A DNA stretch of 64,000 nucleotides from Anisakis pegreffii (taxonomy: Eukaryota > Nematoda > Chromadorea > Rhabditida > Anisakidae), in assembly GCA_035041965.1 (NCBI GenBank), contig JAPYMA010003055.1, positions 1 through 64,000 on the forward strand, given 5' to 3'. The position numbers and the translations under genes are program-made. The notes under the pieces are model-generated. The model was not told where the DNA came from, did no database searches, and was given only the letters and a program-made list of their open reading frames with translations. Within the stretch, counting starts at the first letter, position 1, and the number at the start of each line of letters is the position of its first letter. Of this stretch, positions 27,101 through 38,785 are shown one piece after another.

Positions 27101-30100
27101 CTGTAAATTTCTAATGGTGTGCATAACGATTTGAGTATTGAGATGAGTCTGTAAATAATGAATGATTCCAGACGGACCTCACAGGACGATCTCTGAAAGA
27201 ATTCGTGCATCCAAGTGATTATGATGAGTTCGCAAAATCAGCATCTGATGTCACCGATAGTGGTCATATGACCGTGCTACGAATGAAGTCGGTAATTAGT
27301 CCGCGTGGAAGGAATCTCAACCTCAAAAGCGCTCTTTACAAAGTATGTTTCAGTAATGTTTTCGCTGTGTGCCCCGTATTCCAAGTCAACTTCCATGATT
27401 CGAAAAATTTATTGTGGCGAAAGGCTGTAAGCAATGTGGATGCTTTTATCTAGACGTATTTAAGGGTATCATTTGAGCTTAACTCGTTGCGAGTAGATGT
27501 TGTAAGTTCAATAGCTGCTGTAAATTCAACTGTTCAAAATTAGAGAGCATTGCAACAACATTTCATCTGATCTCCAGTAGCACCTTAAGCAGTTTATTTC
27601 TGATGACGGAAACGTTGATTGCTAACGTTGCAGCCAATCAACTGTCGATTACGTGCCGTAACCGATGAAGGTGGTCGTTTACGTGTTCTTCAGTGCAGTG
27701 CGCAACCCGCTGGACAAGGTAGTATAGCCTCTGCAGCCGCAAAAAATGATGTGCCGAATGGAACATACATGACTCGGCATACGTGTGACATGAAGTTTTC
27801 GTATGTTAGTGAAAGGTTCGGAACATTGACTGACCCAGCTTGGAGTTCTTTTCATTCTCGTTGGTTTTCTCTGCTCTTTGCAGCGAACTTCCCAGCAATT
27901 GAAGTCAGCAAAAATACTACATGAAATTCATATTTCTGTTGAGTCCAGTTGTTCTTCTGTGCAATTTCTCATATTACAGCATACTTTGCTAGTATTTCAC
28001 AGTAATTTTTTTGCTATTAACATGAAATTGTGATGCGCACTCTAATTATCATATTTTTAACGGAGTATTTATCTCAAGTTTTCTATATGTTCAGTTATTC
28101 CTTATGATGAACGCAGTTCCTTTTTTCATCTTTTGAAACTGCCTAAAAGTCTCCTGGAAAACTCTTCATTACTATAATATTTCTATCAAAAATTTCAGTT
28201 TCAATTATATTCTTCGTCGTGAGACGCGATCGTTGATGGGAACATCCTTCTACAATCTGGTGCATCCTGCTGACATAGAAGCTGTAGCGGCTTCGATGCG
28301 CGAATTACTCTCCAAAGGTCATACAAAAACACCATACTATAGACTGATTGGTGCTGCCAAAACGGTCTTGTGGGTTCAGACCGAAGCAACCACTGTTAAT
28401 CATACATCAAAAGGTCACAAAGGGCAATATGTGATCTGCATACATGAGCTGCTCGGGTATGTTCCATCTTTGGAAGTTAATTCATCCTATTTCCATAAGA
28501 AATTCAAACATTGCCGGTGTCATATCGATAAGGCTCTTCTAGATTTGACAGCAGTTCACTTTCTTTCTGTACTAGAATCTGACTTCATTCCGAACAAATT
28601 TAAATTTAGATTGAATGGTGTCATATGTGTGTGTGTTCATTATGAATTTTGCATAATATATAGTCATTATTCCTTGATTTCATTCATTCAATTTTAGATC
28701 CCAAAACGAATTGGAATCATTCGTTGTTGACGGCGATTGTCGAGTTTCACGAGAACTTCCAATGCATTCGATCAAAAAGGAACTTGACGATAGCCCTGGT
28801 AATCCCTTATTTTATAATTTCCATGATGATTTTTCTCAATATAAAGTAACCTTTTCGCATTATCACATGTATTTGGCTAATGCTGTGAGCAGTTTTATGC
28901 GAAAGCAAGGACTCCATCTGTGTGTGTTCATACCGAATGGGGGAATCAAAGAGCAAAATCAAGAAATAATGAAAGAAAGGAGCAAGAAAGTACGTATGCT
29001 ATACGAACTCGATAAAGAATTGTATCGGAGAAGTTCAGTCGATGCGTCATACGTCCTCCATTCGGCTGGATGAAGGCAATTCGAATGATCCATGTTCTGT
29101 TCAAGAGCCTGGATTGGTCGCTGCACCAATTGCCTCTGGCAGTTTTTTCGTTTCAAACGGCTCTGATTTACGACGTTTTTTTCGATTGATTCCCTTGTGC
29201 TTACCAACTTGTGTGTTTGTGTATGTGTGTGTGTTTGTGCGTGCGTTACGTTGATGTCAACAATAACAGTCGCTTGCAGAAACCATCCTTCAAAACGGCC
29301 GAAGAGAAGAACTTGAAACGATATTGTATGTACTAAAGAAAGTCGAAGATGAAAATCAACTTAAACGCAACGAACATGATCATAAACTCTCGTTGAGACG
29401 TATCATTGATCTTGATGAACGCTTGCATTTAGCTGTTGCTAACGGTCGAATTACCCATCGAAGTGATTCGACAAAAATTAAGTCTGCCTCTCCATCAACT
29501 AATCACATCACGTCCGTCACTAGTAAACATGTACCAAAAATGGAATCCTTAGAATCGTTTCCATCGATATTATCATCGTCAAGACCTTCTCAAATCACTT
29601 CCTCAGAAACATCAAGCTACAGTTCTGGTTCAAGACGTCGTAAAAGTACACCACGTAGACTGGATATCAGCTCTACGGTTGACTTACCTGCATCAGATCT
29701 TCGTGCGAATGTTTCACCAAAACCAGATGCAACTAAATTTACTCCGATGAAAATGGAACAGTGTAGTGATGATGACAGTGAGAAAGAACTGTTCAACGAA
29801 ACTCTACCCTGCGGACAACAACAAACTGAATTCAGGAAACTGCGCTCAACTTGCAGTAGGCCACGGGCATTAGGCAGCCCTTCGTTGATGCGTTGTTCGA
29901 CTAAGACTTGTCATTGATATCAGATTATATATGATTTAGTGTGATCTAATCAAAATCATCACATAATATAAGAGTCGTTATCTCAATATTCTACGTGTAT
30001 TTGATTCTTCTAAATGAATAGTTTAATTGTAGATTATTTGTTTACAATTACAGTTTTGTCATATGTTCATTGATAGTTTATTTGAGTGTTTAATGTTGTA

Positions 30101-33100
30101 CTTATTGATTCAGTTGATCCGTATCGGAGTTACTACTCAATGTAATGTATTTGCGATGTGTCGTTCACGTTTGAATGTATCAGTCTGCGTTTGTATCGCT
30201 ATTTGACCATTGAAACTGCATCAGCTAACTACAGTCAGTTACTTCTACGCAAAATTTGACTTATTAAGATGCTGATTGGAACCGAAAGGAATCGTTTAGA
30301 CTGCCGTTTTAGACGAGTGGGGAAAAATTACATTATGCATCAAGATTTATTTCAATATATCTCGAGTAGTTTGGAAAATATGGTGTATGCTGTGAATGAA
30401 CTAGTTTTGAGGGTATCGAAATTAACGCAAGTTGTGACTGAACACGTTTGGCTGGGAAGATTCCTTCCTTTTCATTCAGAGAACTTAGCAATTTTTACCT
30501 TTTTTGTTTACTTGTTTCGATTTGCTCAATGCTTTTATTTTGATTCGTCCATTTAAATGCCTCAATTGCTGAAGTAATAATACCTCGTTTGTAGTCCAGT
30601 AGTACTATTATCTAACTGTTTTATGCTTTCATTGACTACAATACATGCTTTGATCATGTTTGGTAACGGTTGTTTGTTCATTTGCAATGTGCTCATTGAA
30701 GCTTTTATTGAGCAACTCACTGGGTGCGAAATGTTTGAGAATTCAAGAAATCCACACTGCTTTGATGCATAAAGATCCCAATTGGAAGTACTCATTGACC
30801 TAAAGCAAACATCATCAGATACCTTTCATTGCTTCAATGTGTTTTTACAAAAAACTGATCTATCCTCAATATTTTCTATCATTGGCACTGAGTGAGTTCG
30901 TTGGCCTCACTAATCCAACTGAATATCTCATTACGATCTATTGCGCCTCGTTTTGTTCGTCTATACCTCAAGATTACCTCATTCGTTGATGCTTCTTTTA
31001 TGACTGCTCTTTGCTTGTTTTTGTAACATGATTTCTGTTCCTCACAACGCTTTAATCTGTAAATTTGTAAGAAAATTATTCACCTTTTCTCGACAACAAT
31101 ACGAAATTTTTTTCAGCAAACACCGTTCCATGCGGAGCGGTTTATCGAAAACCCAATTGCATCTTCAGTGTATTGTTGATGAGTTTTTGTTTTCGATTGA
31201 TTCGTTTTCGATGTATATTGGTGCTTTTGGCTAGTTTATATCGCTTTAAATGCTACAAGCTAAGCTGGCTGTTCTTTCTCTGTGGAATTCTGCAGTCAGC
31301 GCTTTGTGTTTGTAGTTTCGATTGAAAGTTTGTCGAGGTGATTCTTTTCACTTATTTGTGTAAATTGTTGTTTCAGATTGGATAAAAGTATATATTGAAT
31401 AATCGTTATTGTTGATTAGTCTATTTGAACGCATCGTTTGATTTGGAAATACTTGTGTTCCTTCTATCTGTGGACCGTCAATTTTTTCCCGATTAGCTAC
31501 AGCTCTTCCGCATTTTATCCACTTTCTGTTTATCCGTTTATCCATCCACTGTCTAAGAATCTTAAAGGCCGTACCTCACGTCAGTTGGTAGTGGTCATTC
31601 CAGTGTGCTCTTTCGAACGCGACTTCATAGCCATATCATCAACCAAGTGAAATCTTTTATCTTGCCGAGGAATTAATACAATCAATCAACGTTCAGAAAA
31701 TCATCAGTTATACTTCAGTGCAGCGAAATAAGGCATTTCCTTCGTTGCCTCTTAAGATTCGCTCATTATTACCGCAATTAAGAAGATACACTTTTTTCGT
31801 AGCTCACTCGTTTCCGTTCCTGTGACCTTTCAGACGCAGAATCGTCAAGGTGATTACTCTAATTACGATTCACAACTATCATGTCGAGGAACGAAGCAAT
31901 AAAATTTGGTGAACAGCAATGGACGTTTCATAAAAATCCATGGAAATAAAGACACGAGAAGCGAAGTGTCTTTAGAGGCGTACATGAAAATTGGAAAGAA
32001 CTGAGTGGATTGCCTGAAATGTTTTGTGTGATAGAACGAACGTTTTGTGCTATTCACGGCAAGAGTTTTTGCAGACACAATGAAGAAGGGTTACGATGAC
32101 GTATTACAATGGATTTTCCGAGATCATTCGAACAGCAGTCCAACACCAAATAACAAATCATTTTTGCGTATTCAAGATCACTTATATCAAAGTAGGCTTA
32201 TACGAGTTCATTTCAACTGTAGCGTAGTTGTCTGGTCTGTTTGTTAGCAGCATCTAGCTGTTGTTAGTAGCATGCCTATTCTCACATGGATTCAACGGAT
32301 TGATCTCTTATGTTTGATGCACTCATGATTTACGAAGTTAGAAGTACATTTTGGTTTGTCATCTCATTTGCGGTTTCAGTCAGTGATTCCAATAATTTCC
32401 TTTTGTTATGCTCGCTGCTGCACCTTATTAGATATGTCACCACCAATTTTACTTTAAGTGTTGCTTGAAACTTATGACCACAGATGATGATCATCATCTG
32501 TCGTTGGGATGTTGGTTAATGCGCTCGTGAGAGTAACACCAAATGACTTGTGAACTGCAGAGTCGGATGCGAAAATTGCATCAGTTGTAGCTTTTTCAAT
32601 GCATTTTCTACCAGCGGCGCTTATTTCACATTGCTTCAATGTGTTATTTCCATTCTCTATTTACTTCTGCATACCATATCGCTTTCTGTTAATTATTGTA
32701 TTGCATTTCCCATGACGTTTGCTTCATGTATGCCAGAGTTTAGTTCTGGTTGGTTGCAACGAATCAAGTCACGTAAACGTTTGAGGATTGATTTTGTTTG
32801 TTATGATCCCGATAACACTTTAAAAATGCAAAATTTTCTCAAAAGTGTTCCAGAAATATTTTAAATTTGCTTCCAGAACGGCACCACCCAACTCCGGTGT
32901 ACATCAGAAACCGAACAAATGACCCGGACCCACCACTTGCCACTGCTGCACTGTTCGTCAGTCGTGTTGCATCTCCTGAGTCATGTGTTGATGAGATTAT
33001 CATCGGACAAGATAGTAGCGACAATGTAAACAACGACAGTAATGCTACTGGCAATTCGACGGATTCGTTTCCAAGAAACGGTGCGCTTGCGAAGTTAATC

Positions 33101-36100
33101 ATATGGTGCACTGAGATGTTCATGTTTATTTGGTTATGCTTCCAGCATTCAACTGTGAATAGATTCAAACAACTATTCGTGCAAAACATTCACCTGCGTT
33201 TATATGTCATTCGTATCTGATCCATTCATTTTCAACATTTGTGCCTGTCGGACGTCCTTGATTCAATTGCCTGTTCTTGCACATAAACCCCATGAAGTTC
33301 TGAATGAAAATTTTTTCATCAGCAGAACATAGTATATTCATCAACCAAAACCTGACTGTTTTTCCTTCCCGTTCCACGCTTTGTACCCTCAGGCTTCTCT
33401 TCACCTTCCTTTTCACGACACTTAGTCTATAACTTAAGAACACAATGCTCCAGTGTCGTTCTAGTGATTGTGCATTTTGAGAGGGAATCATCCTGAATTT
33501 TGCAAGACAGTGTTCCGTTGAAAAGATGATAGTCACTGAACAAAGATTCAGCTTGACAAATCTCGAGCCATTCTGAGCATCTGAAGTTGCGTGTTTTGCA
33601 GCCGATATGCAGTATAGTCCGTTGACAGCCGGGGTGGCTGAGTGCGATCCGCAAACGTCGTCGAGTCTGCCTTGTAGAAAGTCAGCGTTGATCACTGAAG
33701 CACTGTCGAGAACGAGTGGAGGAGTCCAGGATTCAGGTTGCAGAACGGGCACATCTCGTGTAGATGCGACCGCTAGAGGCACGGTTGTGAGAAGCGCGGA
33801 ATCAATTGAATGTGGTGCTCAGCGTGATCCGACATTGCATGATTTTACGATTGATCTTCCTGCCGATCCATTCCTCAACACTATTCGACTACCTACAGCC
33901 TCAACAAATGGTGAATTTTGATTCTTCTCTTTTTTATGCTTCTGGGCCCACGGTGACGGTCTATATGAGTATCTCTCACGCTTCGAACCTCCATTCCTCA
34001 CTTCGAGGGCCTGACAAGCCACCATTCTGCGCGAGATAATTTGCTGTTTCCACACAAAACATCACAAGCAATTCGAAAACCGATCCGGAAACTTCTTAGT
34101 GGCGTGAAAGAAATCGATTGTCTGGAATGAAACAACTATTTTGAGAATTGTTTCAAACAGATGCAGAAAAAATGTGAATATTAGCTGTTAAAAACGGAAA
34201 GAAGTGAACAAATCTGCCAATGATGAAAAAATTGAAATCCATCAACAAATTCATTTATTCATGAACATAGAAGATACTGTGAAAATACGAGAAATTATCT
34301 TCGAGATCAACTGAAATACAATCTTTCCATCAAAGTGATAGTTGCGAAAGAAGTGAAAATCGTGAATCAATGAATATAAATCTGAACTATTGTGGCTTTT
34401 GAGATGTAATAAGTGCACAAAATTTGTCATTTTAAGATCATTCTTTTTTGGTAATCGCCCCTTATGCAAGGATTTTGAGAACATCATTGAACAAATATAA
34501 ACGAAATACTATCGAACATTTCAGACAACAATATCATAAGAAATGTCGTTTATCACAGAAAATGTATTGTACGGGTTGAAAATACATTCATAAGCGATAT
34601 AAAAAGTAGAAATTGTCAATGACTGAAAGACAAAAGGTGATATCATCTAGTACAAATATTGTAAAAAACAAGAATCAGTCATCTGAATCCAATGAAAAAC
34701 TGTTCATGATGAACATGATGTTTAAGTGTAGAAATAATTACCGAGCAATTTACAATTCATGAGCCTTAAAGTACTAGTAAAAAATCAGTATGGAAAAATT
34801 AATGATTCGTCACATTAACAAATAAAGGTTATGATCTATTAATCTAACGAAGAACATGTGACCAAATCAGTTAAGGGAGTGGATTTAAGTTCGTGCTCAG
34901 TTGATACATAAAACAGAACATACTTTAATGTCCAGTTCTGAGATGCGAGGAGGCACTTTCGAGAGAGCGTGGTAAAAGTCGCTTTTAACCACCAAACTAG
35001 ATGGATGCTTTGTTTTCAGAAGTAACAGTGTCGATTTAACATGAACAGTAACTCGTATAGCTTTTTGGCCACGATGAGAAGAGCTTCTCGCCAGAACTCT
35101 GACCTGTGATGGTTAAATTATAAGCTTCTCATCGAAAATATCCCTCGTGTTTGAATCATTTCAACGGATTTCCCACTAAATCCAAATCATCATCATCATT
35201 CAGTTTAGTCAAGTAATCCCGCAACGATTTTGCCAGTGCTGTACGATGCTCCAAAATTTCAGTTTTTTGTGTTTCTGAAAACAATCTATCGTTACTACGA
35301 GCATCCAAAGCTACTGAGTCTTTCGAACATTGAAAAATTATTCATCCTTGCCTTCCTCACCCAATTCTCTGATTTACTAACGGAAGCCTTCAAGTAGTCG
35401 ATAGACTTTACTATATTCCATTCTTCATTTTCTTCTGTATACTGAGTTTGTTAAGTTGTTCAAATATCCCTACCAGATATGCATCAATAAGTCGCCTTCT
35501 TCCAAGAACTCTTAGAATTTCGGCGTATTTCGAGTTTCGAAAAATACTCTCAATTCATCGTTGACTGGAAGTGCTCTCGGCGACATACCCTCAAGATGAC
35601 CGTCGTCCTACATTTGCGTGAAAAAGGAGCTGTTGTTGGTCGGTATCCATACAGTCACAGAATATCTGGAAAATACGTGAATTAAGGGCTGAGCACTTTA
35701 TATAATTCATCACTTGAATTGTTCGACTCAAAACTTGTTGGAGTGCATGAGGAAGTGCGTTGAGGCTAAGGCTTGATAACAGACCCCATTGAATGCGCTC
35801 CTCTCACCTCTCCTCCTCATGAGAAACACTGTCATATACATGGTATATACATTCTTTGGAATCTATGTTAAGCGATCTGTGGAAGTGTTTAAAGTTGCTT
35901 GCAGAGACTTTGCTTGATGCTCATGGAATGCAAACACTGTTGTTTCAGATGCCTATCCAATCCTGAATGCTGATGCCTTGAACGATGTCACAACGGAATG
36001 CTCAAATCTCTATTCAACTCTCTCTTGTGGTGGTCCCCAGTATCCTCGCTCATTTGGCTATGATCCGTACATTAGTACTGCTGCTGCCCTCAGTCAGTCA

Positions 36101-37680
36101 AGTCAAGCAAATAACTCTTTTACTGCTCAACTACCAGCTTCGGCACTTCTGCCTCCTAAGGAAATTCATGACGGTATCTTCGTTCACATCACACTTATGT
36201 ATTGGTCACAGAATAAGTAACAGTTCTAGTATGACAGCTTAAACTTATCCAATTCCACCGTTGCAGCTTTCTGAAGCATTCACTGAATTGGCGTGTGAAC
36301 TTGTTTTCTTGTCATAAAAACGGTATTGGGATGTGCATAGTATGACACAAATGTGTTGGAGTAACAAAGAAAGATTGCTCTGTTTTGCAGACTTCTTCGA
36401 CGGACCCGATCTGCAGTTGCTGGCGCCGTTTGTTGCGCAGGAGGATGTGATGCAGCTGACGACTGATATTCAAGGATTGTTACCGGAGCTGAATTTTGCC
36501 GATTGGATACCGGCTGATCCTACTCCGCTAAGTATTTCCTGTTCAGAAACGCAGGTATTGTTGGTTGTGTTTGTTGAATGCAGTTGTCGAATTCCAGTTG
36601 AATTCAGTTTACTGATGATTATTTCGGAATGATTCTCGGATTCTAATAAATGAATCCGTTTCAGAGACTCAATTCTTTCAGTGACACTTCGCCAGCATTG
36701 TCACCAATCATCTCAAACCCAATACCACAACTTAATTTGGTGATTATTTCCTCATCTCACATCTCTTTATTCAATTCCTTCTTGTGTCAGTTTTAGATCA
36801 TTCACTATGTTCAAATTCCTCTTTCAGCGCGTTTGTAAGTTATGCTGCTTTTTTTCGTATCTCACAAGATGAACTCATCCGTGGTTTTTCTCTTTCGTTT
36901 CAAATTACAAACGCTAAGCCATAAAAGTTGATTATCATCGTGCTCTATCTATGTCTTGAGAAAAATCTTAGCTTTTGAAGACGTACCGCTGATTCAAAGT
37001 TTTTTCTCATCGATAAGCTTACTATGTGCTCAGCTACTGAATAAATATTCAGAGTGGAAGTGTCGTTATGTCCACATCGGCGACTTCTCGCAGGCCATCT
37101 GCATCCTCACCATCACGTCACAACAGCAACACCAATGCAAAAGCAACTACCTTCAGGCCTATCCCTTATCCAACACCAAATAAACCAAACGGATCGAAAG
37201 CGAGTGGCACAAACCCGGCTCATCACTCCTTTTGTAGTAGGTTCTTTGCGTGTGTTTGCTCGTTTCTTGAATGACTCCAGTTGTTTGAACTTGTTTTTTG
37301 CCATTTTTGTACTGAAATTTGAATGATTTTTGATGCTTTCGCCAACTGCGAAGAGTTTTTCGATTCCTCTTAAAAGAGTATTCGCTATTTGAATGTTACA
37401 AATCAAATGGTGTTGTTCATTGTCAGGTTTAGGAAATCCAGCGGAGAGTGTACCGAAACGTTCGTTTCCAGCTGCTCGAAGGACATCATTCCTGTGCTCG
37501 TCATCCACCAGCTCGAACTCATCATCGTCACCAGTCTCATCCAGAAACGATGTTTATCTTTCGCCAACCAATCCGGCCCATGTGGAATCGCCGACACACA
37601 CGTTGAACAAGCAGCAGTTGCGTACCGACGCGAATCGTCTTCAGCGAGTGCCCTCATCAATTTTTATACAAATGTATTGA
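20985..37680 (+). CDS. hif-1: Hypoxia-inducible factor HIF-1 (bHLH-PAS transcription factor)
   Basis: This is the oxygen-regulated alpha subunit that pairs with the ARNT/AHA-1 partner in the nucleus to activate hypoxia genes. Thirteen exons join without a phase break: 20985-21175, 24585-24736, 27172-27342, 27634-27815, 28199-28456, 28698-28798, 32075-32191, 32877-33080, 33602-33910, 35949-36173, 36391-36554, 37053-37236, 37427-37680. They encode about 836 residues from the first resolved exon: bHLH (1-60), PAS-A (about 75-230), PAS-B (about 232-318), then a Ser/Pro-rich C-terminal half. Motifs shared with C. elegans HIF-1, as I recall that protein, include [56 protein letters not shown] and LAPFV. 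C. elegans HIF-1 is about 720 residues. The extreme N-terminus is unresolved, and alternative 3' exons may exist. Confidence 0.93.
21176..24584 (+). other. hif-1 intron after the bHLH exon (3.4 kb)
   Basis: No coding exon is recognisable here. The intron contains the 32-bp tandem repeat at 24,010-24,124 and a locally GC-rich patch at about 24,165-24,235. I could not assign the patch to any RNA or gene. Confidence 0.7.
24010..24124. repeat. 32-bp tandem repeat, three-plus copies
   Basis: A 32-base unit beginning TTTGCTACAATAAATACT is present as two identical copies (24,029-24,060 and 24,061-24,092). A third, diverged copy follows (24,093-24,124), and a partial unit precedes the array. It is AC-rich on the plus strand and lies in the first resolved hif-1 intron. 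Confidence 0.92.
24585..27342 (+). CDS. hif-1: hif-1 PAS-A exons (24585-24736 and 27172-27342)
   Basis: These two exons carry the PAS-A core. The first gives [20 protein letters not shown] followed by VSIYLGLTQ. The second gives [20 protein letters not shown] and then [20 protein letters not shown]. The order and wording are those of HIF/SIM/NPAS-type PAS-A domains, which provide dimerisation specificity with ARNT. The junction is phase 0 (ACACAG|GTTTGT to TTCCAG|ACGGAC). The 2.4-kb intron between them has no recognisable gene. Confidence 0.92.
27634..28456 (+). CDS. hif-1: hif-1 PAS-A end and PAS-B exons (27634-27815, 28199-28456)
   Basis: The first exon completes PAS-A and the linker, with [11 protein letters not shown] and [14 protein letters not shown]. 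The second carries [63 protein letters not shown] and [12 protein letters not shown]. The linker PAGQG and the phrase QTEATT are particularly HIF-1-like for nematodes. The junction is phase 2 (GAAAG|GTTCGG to TTTCAG|TTTCAA), restoring Ser-Phe-Asn. Confidence 0.92.
28698..28798 (+). CDS. hif-1: hif-1 linker exon after PAS-B
   Basis: The exon encodes [20 protein letters not shown] and [13 protein letters not shown]. The IKKE-DD stretch matches the region just after PAS-B in C. elegans HIF-1, and includes a IKKE sumoylation-type consensus. The donor CCCTG|GTAATC (phase 1) joins in phase to the acceptor at 32,074, giving [17 protein letters not shown]. If that donor is not used, the frame stays open to 29,073; see the alternative segment. 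Confidence 0.85.
28799..29917 (+). CDS. Alternative hif-1 3' segment or nested coiled-coil gene
   Basis: Beyond the hif-1 exon ending at 28,798 the same frame stays open for about 91 more codons to a stop at 29,071-29,073. It becomes a charged helix ([27 protein letters not shown]). A possible donor at 29,032 (AGAA|GTTCAG, phase 1) joins in phase to an exon at 29,280-29,917. That exon reads [20 protein letters not shown], then [17 protein letters not shown], then a Ser/Pro/Thr-rich tail with [14 protein letters not shown], and ends with TGA. I do not recognise the protein. It is either a hif-1 isoform lacking the hydroxylation motif, or a separate same-strand gene nested in the intron, perhaps starting at the ATG at 28,897. 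The 29,280-29,917 exon is the best-supported part. Confidence 0.55.
29209..29252. repeat. (GT)n-rich microsatellite
   Basis: An interrupted GT/TG run (TGTGTGTTTGTGTATGTGTG and onward) lies just upstream of the acceptor at 29,279. Confidence 0.8.
29918..32074 (+). other. Rest of hif-1 intron 6
   Basis: This is intron sequence between the nested or alternative coiled-coil frame and the next hif-1 exon. Short Phe-rich open frames are present, but I see nothing with domain or splice support. Confidence 0.6.
32075..33910 (+). CDS. hif-1: hif-1 mid-region exons (32075-32191, 32877-33080, 33602-33910)
   Basis: The first exon has [20 protein letters not shown], a close match to a block after PAS-B in C. 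elegans HIF-1. The second is Thr/Pro/Ser/Asn-rich ([17 protein letters not shown]). The third starts with [15 protein letters not shown], again a HIF-1-like block, and ends with [18 protein letters not shown]. All junctions are phase 1. The acidic and hydrophobic blocks are candidates for regulatory or transactivation segments, which is inference. Confidence 0.85.
33911..35948 (+). other. hif-1 intron 9 (2.0 kb)
   Basis: No gene is recognised. Open frames are short and lack domain signatures. Confidence 0.65.
35949..36173 (+). CDS. hif-1: hif-1 exon before the hydroxylation motif
   Basis: It encodes [40 protein letters not shown] and [12 protein letters not shown]. The sequence is rich in Ser, Ala and Pro and has low conservation. 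It is tied to hif-1 by phase-1 junctions on both sides (AATG|GTGAAT to TTTCAG|ATGCC, then GACG|GTATCT). Confidence 0.8.
36391..36554 (+). CDS. hif-1: hif-1 exon with LxxLAP prolyl-hydroxylation motif
   Basis: The exon encodes [19 protein letters not shown] followed by [23 protein letters not shown] fits the LxxLAP consensus whose proline is hydroxylated by EGL-9/PHD, creating the docking site for VHL and oxygen-dependent degradation. The proline codon is CCG at 36,426-36,428, at about residue 648. C. elegans HIF-1 has a matching LAPFV block, with the hydroxylated proline at residue 621. The exon ends at ACGCAG|GTATTG in phase 0; an internal alternative donor CTAA|GTATTT exists at 36,531-36,534. 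Confidence 0.9.
37053..37680 (+). CDS. hif-1: hif-1 C-terminal exons (37053-37236, 37427-37680)
   Basis: The first exon is Ser/Thr/Pro/Asn-rich ([32 protein letters not shown]). The second has [20 protein letters not shown] and [16 protein letters not shown], and ends with a TGA at 37,678-37,680. The junction is phase 1 (TTTTGTA|GTAGGT to TTGTCAG|GTTTAG). The segment is low-complexity and would be hard to find by homology. An alternative donor inside the last exon could connect to the exon at 38,786. Confidence 0.75.
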
Positions 37681-38785
37681 TGATCTAAGGAGGATGTCCG
37701 TGTTGATGACAATGTGATGATTTCAACGAATACGAGGAATTTTTAGCCTTCGGCTTAACTCGAAATATTGCAGTGAAACATGTATTTCTTTCGGAATTAT
37801 TGTGTCAAATTCGGAATGAAATGTATGTTTATTCGGAAGAAGTAAGTGCCCAATCGCAGTAACGCAAATATTCACACGAATTATGGTAAATCAAACATTT
37901 TGCTCGTACAATTACTCTACGACATATCAGGTGAACGATTTACTTAAATGCCATGTAACGAATAAGTCGTGCAACCTTTTTGAACGATGCAGTGGATTCG
38001 ATTGAAAGCAGTCGTATATGCTTATGGAGGTTGATTATTGCTCTTAAAATTTAGTAATGAGTTACTGTGGATGATGCATTTTTTCATAGCTCTTCAATAT
38101 TTTTGCTCTGAGTGAGTTATTATGTAAAGTATAGATGCATGTTTGTAAATTCTTATGCAAATTGTTTGTTAAACGCTGCCAGCTGTTGCTACTTTGAGGA
38201 TTCACTGGTGAATGTTGTGATACTAGTTTGTTTGTTCGTACAATTCAGCTTCAGTGGGCAACTCAATGATTACATCGTTTCTTGTATTCTTTCAGTTTTG
38301 ATTTAGAAATCATTCCGCACATCCTTTCCGGTCGGCTATCTTTTCGCTAATGTAGTTTCACTTATTTTTTAGAAGCGATGTGCTCTAATTACATTTTATA
38401 ACGGCGTCAGAATTTTTTTGAATTGATCAAGAGCGGAAAAATCGCATAGCAATGCATCAGAGAGTTTTGTTCCGTCTGGAATGTTTTTGGGACTTGAAAG
38501 ATTCTTCCTCGATTTAGCAACAACGTTGTTGTGCCCCACTTCCATTCATATTCGCGATGAATTATTAACTTCTTAGTCGCAGGTTAGTACAGAAGTCTCA
38601 TCTTCTCTTCTAGTTCAATTATCCATGTGCTAATATTCCGGTTTTCATACGTGTTCGATCAGTGATAACGGCATTTGTATGAATTTTGTCTTCATTTATT
38701 GCACTCGGAAGTTTGTCAGTTCCTTTCTTTTTTTGATCATTTCAATTGTTGATATTTTGTAAATAAACTGTCCTCGTGTCGTCAG

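Noticed and set aside
33632..33660. tRNA-Leu-like string GCCGGGGTGGCTGAGTGCG
   Set aside because: It lies inside a well-supported hif-1 coding exon and the rest of a cloverleaf does not follow; a chance resemblance.
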